Assembly (NCBI GenBank): GCA_964384255.1
Contig: CAYLKH010000015.1
Span: 1-37,961 of the forward strand
Source: SIG469 sp964384255
GTDB taxonomy: Bacteria > Bacillota > Clostridia > Oscillospirales > Oscillospiraceae
DNA length: 37,961 bases
Direction of reading: 5' to 3'
Shown: piece by piece, positions 7,479 through 14,789 of the stretch
Numbering within the stretch: the stretch's first letter is position 1
How the letters are laid out: each line of letters starts with the position of its first letter
Notes under the pieces: generated by a model
The model's input: only the letters and a program-made list of their open reading frames with translations
Database searches by the model: none
Told to the model about the DNA's origin: nothing
Translations under genes and position numbers: made by a program

Positions 7479-9395
7479 ATGAATCCATATTATCCCCATT
7501 TATTCACCCCTCTTCAGGTAGGCAGCCTGACCTTCCGCAACCGCATTCTCGCGGCTCCAAACATGATGTGTCAGGTTCGATCTGACGGTACTCCCGATGA
7601 CGCTCTTATCGCCTATTATGAAGAAAAGGCAAAGGGCGGGGCCGCCCAGGTAACTGTTGGCGACACTCCCGTAGACGAAGAACACGGCGTTACCATCCCC
7701 CGCCATCTGGTGCTTATCCCTTCCAACCTTCCCCGGCTCTCCGAGCTGGCCCGGGCTATCAAAAGCCATGGCGCCGTAGCCTCCATCGAGCTTGACCACG
7801 GCGGCCGGGTAGCCGGAAATCAGCCCTGGGGACCAGTATCCTTTGTTAAACCCAACGGTACTCAGGTCACCGCCATGACCGAAGAAATGATGGAATACAC
7901 TGCCGACAAATTTGCCGACGCCGCAAGGCTGGTTAAGCAGGCCGGGTTTGATATGTGTATGCTCCACGGCGCTCACGGTTGGCTGCTGGACCAGTTTTTG
8001 TCTCCCCTTTTCAACACCCGGACCGACGAATATGGGGGAAGCCTTGAAAATCGGGCAAAATTCCCCCTTATGGTCATCGACCGGGTCCGGGCAGCCGTTG
8101 GCCCCAAATTCCCCATCGAATACCGTATTGGTCCCGAGGTCATTGAAGGCGGGCTTTCTGTCGAAGACGTTATTGCCTTTTTGAAGCTGGCTCAGGATAA
8201 GATCGACGTGGCCCACATTTCTGCCGGACTTGACACCGACCTGAGATATGCAGTCGTCACTCATCCCACCATGTTCCTGCCCCACATGGTAAACGTCCAC
8301 TATGCCGAAAAGGTCAGGGCCGCAGGGCTGAACATCCCCGTAGTTACCATCGGCTCCATCACCACCGCCGAGGAAGCCGAAAGCATTCTGTCCAGCGGCA
8401 AAGCCGATGCCGTGGCCATGACCCGGGCCCTTATTGCCGACCCTCACCTTCCCAACAAGGCTCGCCGGGGCAAGGCCGACGAAACTATCCCCTGTATGCG
8501 CTGTCTGGACTGTCTCGCCCTGATGCAGGTCAACACCCAGTTTTCCTGCGCCGCTAACCCCAGGACCGGCCATGAATTCCGGCTGGATGCGGGCGAAAAA
8601 CCCACTACGCCCAAAAACGTTGTTGTCGTAGGCGGCGGCCCCGCAGGCATGAAGGCAGCGATCACCGCCGCGCAACGCGGTCACTGTGTCACCCTTTTTG
8701 AAAAATCCGATTCTCTGGGTGGTCTGCTTAAATTTACAGATTACGACAGTCTGAAAACCGACCTTCGCCGGTACAAAAACTATCTTTTGAACATGGTCGG
8801 CAAGCTCAACATCGACCTCAGGCTCAGCACCGAAGCCAACGAAGCAAACGTTATGGCTCTTGACCCTGATGCATTGGTCATAGCCGTTGGCTCCACCCCG
8901 GCAGTTTTCCCCATCGACGGTATCGACGGCCCCAATGTATGCCATGCCACCGTCGCATACACCAATATGGACAGCCTTTCAGACCAGGTCGCCATTATCG
9001 GCGGCGGCCTTGTGGGATGCGAAGCCGCGTTGTTCATGGCGCAGGCCGGGAAAAAGGTCACCATAATCGAGATGCAAAGCACCATCGCTCCCGAAGCCAA
9101 CCGGCTCCACCGCGAAGGCATGATGCAGGCTTTTGAAAAAACCGATATCGAGATAAAAACCGGTCTTCGCTGCACCCGGATAACTGCCGACGGAGTTCAC
9201 ACCGTCGATAGCGACGGCAACGACCACTTTATCACCGCGCCTTCGGTGGTTTATGCTCTTGGTCAGCGCTCAGTCCCATGCACTCAGCTTATGGAGCTTC
9301 CTGTTGACCAGGTGTTTGTTGTGGGTGACTGCAAAACAGTCCAAAAGGTATCCGGCGGAGCCTTCGCCGCCTACCACGCGGCTATGGATATCTGA
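7479..9395 (+). CDS. FMN/4Fe-4S/FAD enoate-reductase-like oxidoreductase (FadH/BaiCD family)
   Basis: This 638-residue protein has the same layout as the one at 2570, but with all key residues in place. The OYE barrel covers about 1-335 and has the substrate-anion pair H163/H166 ahead of the FLSP..TDEYGGSLENR signature. The 4Fe-4S ligands are C339, C342, C345 and C357. Two good dinucleotide motifs follow, GGGPAG (about 385-390) and GGGLVG (about 507-512). The family reduces alpha,beta-unsaturated acids or acyl-CoA with NAD(P)H; BaiCD, enoate reductase and dienoyl-CoA reductase are of this length. An AAGGAG site overlaps the end of the beta-helix gene, which lies only 11 nt upstream, so the two are almost surely co-transcribed and may work together. 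The substrate is unknown. Confidence 0.88.
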   Translation: MNPYYPHLFTPLQVGSLTFRNRILAAPNMMCQVRSDGTPDDALIAYYEEKAKGGAAQVTVGDTPVDEEHGVTIPRHLVLIPSNLPRLSELARAIKSHGAVASIELDHGGRVAGNQPWGPVSFVKPNGTQVTAMTEEMMEYTADKFADAARLVKQAGFDMCMLHGAHGWLLDQFLSPLFNTRTDEYGGSLENRAKFPLMVIDRVRAAVGPKFPIEYRIGPEVIEGGLSVEDVIAFLKLAQDKIDVAHISAGLDTDLRYAVVTHPTMFLPHMVNVHYAEKVRAAGLNIPVVTIGSITTAEEAESILSSGKADAVAMTRALIADPHLPNKARRGKADETIPCMRCLDCLALMQVNTQFSCAANPRTGHEFRLDAGEKPTTPKNVVVVGGGPAGMKAAITAAQRGHCVTLFEKSDSLGGLLKFTDYDSLKTDLRRYKNYLLNMVGKLNIDLRLSTEANEANVMALDPDALVIAVGSTPAVFPIDGIDGPNVCHATVAYTNMDSLSDQVAIIGGGLVGCEAALFMAQAGKKVTIIEMQSTIAPEANRLHREGMMQAFEKTDIEIKTGLRCTRITADGVHTVDSDGNDHFITAPSVVYALGQRSVPCTQLMELPVDQVFVVGDCKTVQKVSGGAFAAYHAAMDI

Positions 9396-9466
9396 CATAC
9401 CTGATATTCGCTTCTCTTTTTGAGCCACGAAACAAAAAATACCACGCACTTTTTAAACTTACACCT

Positions 9467-9495
9467 TTAAAACCCCCGCCGTTCCGTGGTATAAT
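9467..9495 (+). promoter_or_regulatory. Promoter for the GGP protein
   Basis: TTAAAA (9467-9472), a 17-nt spacer and a perfect TATAAT (9490-9495), about 37 nt before the ATG at 9533. The -35 is weak (4/6). The 9396-9466 stretch holds nothing else I recognise. Confidence 0.5.
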
Positions 9496-9532
9496 TCTGA
9501 CATAAGCTTAATTATTGAAAGGAAGATAAATT

Positions 9533-10078
9533 ATGCCTATTTCCGGTACTTATTATTTCAAAAAATGGCTTCCCGATGCAAATCTGGTTCATGGTGACGA
9601 TTTCCAGGGCGGTAGCCCCGGCGGCGGTCCCGGTGGTCCTGGTGGCCCTGGTGGTCCTGGTGGCCCTGGTGGCCCTGGTGGTCCTGGCGGTCCCGAAGGC
9701 CCTGGCGGTCCTGGCGGCCCTGGTGGTCCCGAAGGAATGCCCCCCATGGGTGATATGCCCGCAAAGCCCCAGATCGAGCTTATTGACCACGGCACTCCCC
9801 CCGAAAACTTCTTTGAAGGCGATATGACTCTCGTTCTCGAGCCTCACCCCATCAAAGAAGGCAAGGATTTCGGTACTCTCACCGGCACTGCCGACGGCAG
9901 CCCCATCAATTTCGGCTTCTATACCGGCAGCGAATTCTTTAAGGTCGACTATCCCGCAGGCCCCGGCCGCTGGGAAGTTTGGGCAAGAGTCGATAAAGAC
10001 GGCAACCTCGAGGGCATGATCTCCGTTGGCGGCAACGGCGGCTTCCCCAATCTGGTTTACGGCAAAAAAATCGACTGA
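9533..10078 (+). CDS. (Gly-Gly-Pro)n protein with C-terminal beta-rich domain
   Basis: The 181-residue protein has three parts. There is a 25-residue head (MPISGTYYFKKWLPDANL), then an almost pure Gly-Gly-Pro tract from about residue 26 to 64 with two Glu interruptions (PEG), then a 110-residue domain with a beta-rich look that ends NLVYGKKID. Proline every third residue with the other two glycine is not true collagen, which has Gly only every third position; it better suits polyglycine-II/polyproline-II style helices that pack in bundles. There is no signal peptide. A GAAAGGAAG ribosome binding site, its own promoter and a strong terminator make it a single-gene unit right after the flavoprotein. 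I do not recognise the C-terminal domain. Confidence 0.7.
   Translation: MPISGTYYFKKWLPDANLVHGDDFQGGSPGGGPGGPGGPGGPGGPGGPGGPGGPEGPGGPGGPGGPEGMPPMGDMPAKPQIELIDHGTPPENFFEGDMTLVLEPHPIKEGKDFGTLTGTADGSPINFGFYTGSEFFKVDYPAGPGRWEVWARVDKDGNLEGMISVGGNGGFPNLVYGKKID
9609..9738 (+). repeat. (GGTCCTGGT)n-like repeat coding for Gly-Gly-Pro
   Basis: About fourteen 9-bp units of GGTGGTCCT/GGTGGCCCT type run in frame. Near-identity of the units at the DNA level suggests recent growth by slippage, so length may vary between strains. Confidence 0.8.
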
Positions 10079-10088
10079 TCGATCATAC

Positions 10089-10126
10089 AAAACCGGCAGT
10101 GTGCAATCCGCACACTGCCGGTTTTT
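10089..10126. terminator. Strong bidirectional terminator
   Basis: A 16-bp perfect stem (10089-10104 with 10110-10125) and 5-nt loop AATCC; the plus strand ends in a T-run and the minus strand also ends GTTTTG. It serves the GGP gene and the converging P-type ATPase gene. Confidence 0.9.
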
Positions 10127-10130
10127 CAGC

Positions 10131-10163
10131 GTGTCAAAATAGTCCAACGGGCTATTTTGACAC
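10131..10163. repeat. Perfect 15-bp inverted repeat
   Basis: GTGTCAAAATAG and its complement CTATTTTGACAC, extended by TCC/GGG with one wobble, form a 15-bp stem with a 3-nt loop directly next to the terminator. No T-run follows on either side, so its role is unclear. Confidence 0.7.
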
Positions 10164-10209
10164 GGATTTTGAGTTTCTCCGGTCAAGGTATTCAATCGAC
10201 CGGGGATAA

Positions 10210-12855
10210 TCATTCGATCCGTCCGGTTTTTCGGCGAACAAGCTTAATGATCTCAACCACCGGGATTATGGTCAGCGCAAGGCCAATGGCAACGGCCAGC
10301 TCCATCAGGCTTACGGAAGCGAACCCAAAGATATCCACGACCGCAGGAACGAGAACAACGCCCAGCGTAAGGATAACTGTCCATGCAAAGGCCAGCCACA
10401 GCCATACGTTTCGTGTTTTCATTTTGAAAATCGATCCATTGATGGAACGCATACAGAACGCACGGAACATTTCAACAAAGTTTGTGGTCAAAAACGCCAT
10501 GGTCACTCCGGCTTCGCAGGCAAACAGACCCACACGTCCGTTTTCAATAAACTGGCCAACGAAATAGGATGCCAGAATAAGCAGACCCATAAATATTCCC
10601 TGAAGCCCCATGTTCAGCCCTGCCCCCCGGGCAAACAGGCTCTCGTCCGAAGGCCGGGGTTCCCGGTTCATCAGGTCCCCTTCGGCTTTTTCCATTCCGA
10701 GAGCCAGGCCGGGCATGCTGTCGGTCACCAGGTTTATCCACAGGAGGTGAGCAGGATGGAGTATTGTGACCCCCAGCAGCGACGACAGGAATACCGCGAC
10801 CACCTCTGCGATATTGGTAGTGACCTGGAACTGTATGACCTTGCGGACATTGTCATAAATCTTACGGCCTTCCTCAACAGCGCTTACGATCGTTGCAAAG
10901 TTATCGTCAGCCAAAACCATGTCGCAAACGCCCTTGGTAACGTCGGTGCCGGTTATTCCCATGCCGATCCCAATATCAGCAGCCTTGATGGACGGGGCAT
11001 CATTAACTCCGTCGCCGGTCATGGCCGTTACCATGTTGTGTGCCTGCCACGCCTTGACTATCCTTGTTTTATGCTCCGGCTGGACCCGGGCATAGACCGA
11101 ATACTTTTCAACCGCGTCATAAAGCTGGTCGTCATCCATATCCTCAAGGGCAGAGCCTGAGGTCGCCTGAGATGCGTCGGTGATTATACCCAGATCTCTG
11201 GCTATGGCAACAGCAGTGTCAAAATGGTCGCCGGTTATCATGACCGGTCGGATGCCCGCTCCACGGCACTGGGCAATGGCGCTGTAAACCTCCGGGCGGC
11301 ATGGGTCGATCATCCCCACGAATCCGATAAACACCAGCTCTTTTTCCAGATACTGAGCTTCGTAGCTTTCGGGTTCCCTGTCCCACCGGCGCAGAGCGCA
11401 TCCCAGCACTCGCAGCGCTCTGTCGGCAAATTCCTTGTTGCGGGTCCTGATGTCGTCTTTAATATCCTCAGTGATGGGTACAACCCGGCCGTTTTGCAAA
11501 ACACCTGAGCAAAGCTCAAGCATGACCTCGCAGGCGCCCTTGGTGTACTGAACGATGGCTCCCTTTTCGCTGTGGACGGTAGACATCATTTTTCTGCCCG
11601 AATCGAAGGGTGCTTCTCCCAATCGGGGGGCGTCAGCCTCAAGCTGATATTTGGGCATACCCAGAGAATTGGCATAATTCACCAGCGCACATTCAGTGGG
11701 TTCGCCAACAGCTGTATCCTCACCGGGAGCTATGGAAGCATCGCTGCAAAGGGCCATAGCCCGGGCCAGCAACTGTTTATCATGAGAATACTCGTCAACA
11801 ACAGTCATCTTGTTTTGAGTAAGGGTGCCTGTTTTGTCCGAGCATATAACCTGGGTGCAGCCCAGAGTCTCCACCGCCGTAAGCTTGCGGATAAGGGCGT
11901 TGCGCCTGCTCATGGCCGTTACGCCAATTGACAGGACTATTGTCACGACCGCCGGCATACCCTCGGGTATGGCTGCCACCGCCAGCGCTACGGCGGTCAT
12001 AAACGTATCCAGCAAAACAGCTCCGGAAAGGGAACCTGCGCGGAGTATACCCGCCACGAAAACCACAATGCATATTCCCATCACCAGCTTTGTAAGGACG
12101 GCGCTCAGCTCGGAAATTTTCTTTTGCAGCGGCGTTGTTTCGTCGGTCGCCTGAGAAAGAGCCGTGGCGATCTTGCCCATCTCTGTGTTCATGCCCGTGG
12201 CGGTAACGACCGCCCGACCCCGGCCATAAACCACCGTGCTGCCGGAATAGAGCATATTCACCCGGTCACCCAGTGAAACGTCCTTTTGCCCCTTCTCCAG
12301 CATCAGCAGGCCCACCATTTTAGTCACCGGCAGAGATTCGCCTGTCAGGGCAGCCTCTTCCACCTTCATGCTGTGGCTTTCCAGAACCCGGCAGTCAGCA
12401 GGAACTGCGTCTCCCGCTTCCAGAACCACAACATCTCCAACCACCAGCTCCTCAGCCTTGATGACCAGAGTTTCTCCGTCTCTGACCACCTTGCAGGTAG
12501 CGGCTGTCATCTGCTTAAGGGCGTCGATAGCCTGTTCGGCCTTGCTTTCCTGGATCAGGCTCAAAACGGTGTTCAAAACCACTACAAACAGGATTATGAT
12601 CACGTCGGTCGGAGATTCATTGCTGAGGACCGATGTTACGGCAGAAATCGCTGCCGCCGCCAACAGCATAATTATCATCGGATCCATCAATGCCTTGACA
12701 AATCTGCTGGCCAGACTTTCCTTTTTGCCCTCTGTCAGCTTGTTCTTTCCGTTTTCTTCCAGCCTTCTGGCAGCTTCGGCTGAATCAAGGCCGCTTTCGC
12801 CGGTACCCAGGTCGTCAAGCACAGCCTCAGCAGCTTTCAGATAAAAATGTGACAT
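10210..12855 (-). CDS. PII-type P-type ATPase, Ca2+/Mn2+ exporter
   Basis: This 881-residue membrane pump uses ATP to move divalent cations out of the cytosol. It has the N-terminal cation ATPase domain (about 1-55), membrane pair M1/M2 (about 58-105), the actuator motif TGES (171-174), and a PEGMP motif in M4, the SERCA/PMCA-like PEGLP class rather than the CPC heavy-metal class. The phosphorylated aspartate D340 lies in DKTGTLT, followed by the hinge motif TGDGVNDAPS. M6 carries NLVTDSMPGLALG, equivalent to the SERCA Ca-site segment. The length is normal for the family. The yybP-ykoY riboswitch just upstream points to Mn2+ as a real substrate or signal. CGAAAGGAAG precedes the ATG. Ca2+ export is the alternative. 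Confidence 0.9.
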   Translation of the reverse strand: MSHFYLKAAEAVLDDLGTGESGLDSAEAARRLEENGKNKLTEGKKESLASRFVKALMDPMIIMLLAAAAISAVTSVLSNESPTDVIIILFVVVLNTVLSLIQESKAEQAIDALKQMTAATCKVVRDGETLVIKAEELVVGDVVVLEAGDAVPADCRVLESHSMKVEEAALTGESLPVTKMVGLLMLEKGQKDVSLGDRVNMLYSGSTVVYGRGRAVVTATGMNTEMGKIATALSQATDETTPLQKKISELSAVLTKLVMGICIVVFVAGILRAGSLSGAVLLDTFMTAVALAVAAIPEGMPAVVTIVLSIGVTAMSRRNALIRKLTAVETLGCTQVICSDKTGTLTQNKMTVVDEYSHDKQLLARAMALCSDASIAPGEDTAVGEPTECALVNYANSLGMPKYQLEADAPRLGEAPFDSGRKMMSTVHSEKGAIVQYTKGACEVMLELCSGVLQNGRVVPITEDIKDDIRTRNKEFADRALRVLGCALRRWDREPESYEAQYLEKELVFIGFVGMIDPCRPEVYSAIAQCRGAGIRPVMITGDHFDTAVAIARDLGIITDASQATSGSALEDMDDDQLYDAVEKYSVYARVQPEHKTRIVKAWQAHNMVTAMTGDGVNDAPSIKAADIGIGMGITGTDVTKGVCDMVLADDNFATIVSAVEEGRKIYDNVRKVIQFQVTTNIAEVVAVFLSSLLGVTILHPAHLLWINLVTDSMPGLALGMEKAEGDLMNREPRPSDESLFARGAGLNMGLQGIFMGLLILASYFVGQFIENGRVGLFACEAGVTMAFLTTNFVEMFRAFCMRSINGSIFKMKTRNVWLWLAFAWTVILTLGVVLVPAVVDIFGFASVSLMELAVAIGLALTIIPVVEIIKLVRRKTGRIE

Positions 12856-12887
12856 TGCTTTCTTCCTTTCGATTAAATTTGCGCAAT

Positions 12888-12926
12888 AAAAAAAGACTCT
12901 TATCGCGCATAATACGATAAAAGTCT
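12888..12926 (-). terminator. Riboswitch-controlled intrinsic terminator
   Basis: On the minus strand a 12-bp stem (12915-12926 with 12894-12905, one wobble) is followed by a run of T at 12888-12894. Its upstream arm begins inside the conserved GGTGAGAC end of the aptamer, so aptamer folding and terminator folding exclude each other. Confidence 0.8.
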
Positions 12927-13010
12927 CACCTTTTAAGGCACCGGCGGGCTGCGAAGCATCCGTACTGACGCCGGGACCACATTATAAAATGCAGGTTACT
13001 CCCCTTTAAC
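12921..13010 (-). promoter_or_regulatory. yybP-ykoY (Mn2+) riboswitch aptamer
   Basis: Read on the minus strand, the leader holds AAAGGGGAGTA near its start, the CGTCAGTACGG loop in the middle and GGTGAGACTTTT at its end. These are the three conserved blocks of the yybP-ykoY family (RF00080), in the right order and spacing. The family binds Mn2+ and turns on Mn exporters and related membrane proteins. Overlap with the terminator at 12888-12926 implies transcriptional control: metal-bound aptamer keeps the terminator arm away and transcription goes on into the P-type ATPase. Confidence 0.88.
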
Positions 13011-13017
13011 TGTGTTT

Positions 13018-13046
13018 AGTATATACCAAACGCCGAAAAATGTAAA
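13018..13046 (-). promoter_or_regulatory. Promoter for the riboswitch-ATPase unit
   Basis: TTTACA (13041-13046), a 17-nt spacer and TATACT (13018-13023) on the minus strand place the start at about 13011, exactly at the 5' edge of the aptamer. Confidence 0.75.
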
Positions 13047-13064
13047 GCTGTTTTTTCGCTGCAC

Positions 13065-13106
13065 CAGTTTCCCGGCGGCCGGTCCGGACCGACCGCCGGG
13101 AAACTG
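13065..13106 (-). terminator. GC-rich hairpin after the dipeptidase gene
   Basis: A 14-bp perfect stem (13065-13078 with 13093-13106) has a self-complementary loop (GGTCCGGACC). It follows the dipeptidase stop by 8 nt. No T-run follows on the minus strand, so it may stop polymerase poorly or protect the 3' end. Confidence 0.5.
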
Positions 13107-13113
13107 ACTTATC

Positions 13114-14508
13114 TTATTTTGCACAAAGGTCCAGTATCACCTGGGCAAATATTTCGCCGCTGAGCTTCAGCTCGCTGACAGGCATCGACTCGTTGGCTCC
13201 ATGAAGATTTGTTTCTGTACCGGGCATAGTGCAGCCGAAGGCCACTCCGCCCTCCACCTCATGGACATATGTGCCGCCGCCGATAGCGATGCACTCACCT
13301 TTTTGTCCGGTATACTTTTCATACGCAGCAAGCAGAGTTTTTACAAATTCTCCGTCCTCGGGAACGTGATGAGGCGGCCGCATATGGCTGTCTTCAACGG
13401 CAAAACCAGCCGATCTGAGGTTCTTTTCAGCAACAGTAGCCACGTTTTCCCTGTTTCCGCAAATAGGTACCCGGCTGTCGAACAGGGCGGTGAAGCCGGT
13501 TTCGTTAAGGTCGATGACCGAAAACGCCAGAGTCAACTGGCCGGAAAGCTCATCTTCCATTTTAATACCCAGAGACTGTCCCTGCCAATCCCCATGAGGG
13601 AACAGTCGGTTCAACTGTCTGACGGCAACGGCAGAGGGAGCTTCCGTCAGCGGCAGCCGGGCCAGCAGCTCCAGCAGGGCAGTTTGAGCGTTGAGTCCAT
13701 CCTGAGGGGTAGACGCATGGGCAGGTCTGCCCTGGCAGAGGATGCTGACCAGACCATTTTCTTCGGTCGCGCTGAACTCCGCGCCTGTATCAAGAGACTG
13801 AGCAAGGCTCAAAACCTCGTCTGCGCCGATCCCGGCCACGACCGCCCGGGCTTTGCCCGGAACTATATTGGGAGTTTTTCCACCGACAAAGGAAACTACT
13901 CTGACCCCTTCTACCTCCTTTTCCCAACTCATGGAAAACCGGGGGCTGTAGCCACCCTTTTCGATGTTAATAACAGGGAAATCAGCGTCAGGGGAAAAAA
14001 CCATATCAGGCAACGGCTCTTTTTTCATATAATATTCCATACATTCGCTGCCGGTTTCCTCTGCGCAACCCAGCACAAGGCGAACGCCGGTCAGGTCGGG
14101 GCATATCTCTCTTGCGGCAGCCATTGCATATAGCGCCGCCACAGCAGGCCCCTTATCGTCAGAGGTCCCGCGTCCATAAATGCGTCCGTCATCCTTAAGG
14201 GTCATGCCAAAGGGGTCAGTATCCCAACCCTCTCCCGGCTCAACCACGTCGAGATGCGCCAGAATGGCCAATCTGGGTTCTCCGCCGGTTTCGATAACTC
14301 CGGCATAATTGTCAATATTTCGGGTGACAAACCCCATTTCGTCACCTATTTTCAGGGCTTCCGCCAGGGCAGCCGCCGGTCCTTCGCCAAAGGGCTTGCC
14401 CGGAAGCTCGGGTTCCCGGACGCTGGGGATATTCACCAGTCGGGCGATAGTATCCACCATTGCGCCGGCATTGCTGTCAAAATAGCTTTCGATTCTTTCT
14501 CTATACAT
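13114..14508 (-). CDS. pepV: M20 zinc dipeptidase, PepV/Sapep type
   Basis: The 464-residue protein matches bacterial PepV-type dipeptidases, which split dipeptides (often with N-terminal beta-Ala or D-Ala) in the cytosol with two Zn ions. Visible ligands and catalytic residues are H85 and D87 (AHLDVVEPGEGW), D117/D118 (GRGTSDDKGP), the general base and ligand pair E150/E151 (CAEETGSE), and D174 or D176 (SPDADFP). The last ligand should be the His in the NLHGANE stretch near the C terminus. The lid domain lies between about 200 and 340. The start at 14508 is chosen because GGAGG sits 6 nt before it; the in-frame ATG at 14556 has no such site. Confidence 0.88.
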   Translation of the reverse strand: MYRERIESYFDSNAGAMVDTIARLVNIPSVREPELPGKPFGEGPAAALAEALKIGDEMGFVTRNIDNYAGVIETGGEPRLAILAHLDVVEPGEGWDTDPFGMTLKDDGRIYGRGTSDDKGPAVAALYAMAAAREICPDLTGVRLVLGCAEETGSECMEYYMKKEPLPDMVFSPDADFPVINIEKGGYSPRFSMSWEKEVEGVRVVSFVGGKTPNIVPGKARAVVAGIGADEVLSLAQSLDTGAEFSATEENGLVSILCQGRPAHASTPQDGLNAQTALLELLARLPLTEAPSAVAVRQLNRLFPHGDWQGQSLGIKMEDELSGQLTLAFSVIDLNETGFTALFDSRVPICGNRENVATVAEKNLRSAGFAVEDSHMRPPHHVPEDGEFVKTLLAAYEKYTGQKGECIAIGGGTYVHEVEGGVAFGCTMPGTETNLHGANESMPVSELKLSGEIFAQVILDLCAK

Positions 14509-14614
14509 AGCTTTCCTCCAAAGACAGTTTTTATGCTTTTCGCCTGTAATTGTCATATATTATATGGCGCTATGGGTCATAATTCAGTTTTTCTTGCATC
14601 GACCCGTACAGACC

Positions 14615-14643
14615 ATTATATCAGCCCGACGTTCCAATAGCAA
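14615..14643 (-). promoter_or_regulatory. Extended -10 promoter for the dipeptidase gene
   Basis: TTGCTA (14638-14643), a 17-nt spacer and TATAAT (14615-14620) on the minus strand, with a TG one base before the -10. A second TATAAT-like box lies near 14562 without a clear -35. Confidence 0.6.
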
Positions 14644-14699
14644 GTTTTCCATTTTCAAAGACGCGGTCTTATAAGCCACTTGCCTGCGCAAAACCCTAT

Positions 14700-14727
14700 T
14701 TGATATCCCGAATCCATAAGTGATACT
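14700..14727 (+). promoter_or_regulatory. Possible promoter for the second beta-helix gene
   Basis: TTGATA (14700-14705), 16 nt, GATACT (14722-14727). This is the best plus-strand candidate in the 14644-14789 gap but is only a fair match. Confidence 0.35.
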
Positions 14728-14755
14728 GTCCAGACGGCTGAAATGTGATAAAATT

Positions 14756-14773
14756 AATTGTATACGAACAATT
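14756..14773 (+). promoter_or_regulatory. Small palindrome before the ribosome binding site
   Basis: AATTGT (14756-14761) and ACAATT (14768-14773) are perfect inverted repeats around a 6-nt centre, directly before AAGGAGG. It could be a repressor site or a small hairpin limiting translation. Confidence 0.3.
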
Positions 14774-14789
14774 GCAAGGAGGAAATATT

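Noticed and set aside
5737..7488. A 583-codon open frame on the minus strand opposite the beta-helix gene
   Set aside because: Its Gly/His-rich composition is the mirror of the plus-strand protein; no ribosome binding site or known motif.
2570..9395. A bile-acid 7-dehydroxylation (bai) gene set
   Set aside because: Two BaiCD/BaiH-type reductases alone are not specific; no BaiB, BaiA, BaiE, BaiF or BaiG-like gene is present.
9589..9795. A collagen-like PGPPGPP frame on the minus strand
   Set aside because: It is the reverse reading of the GGP repeat; the plus frame extends into an ordered domain and has a ribosome binding site.
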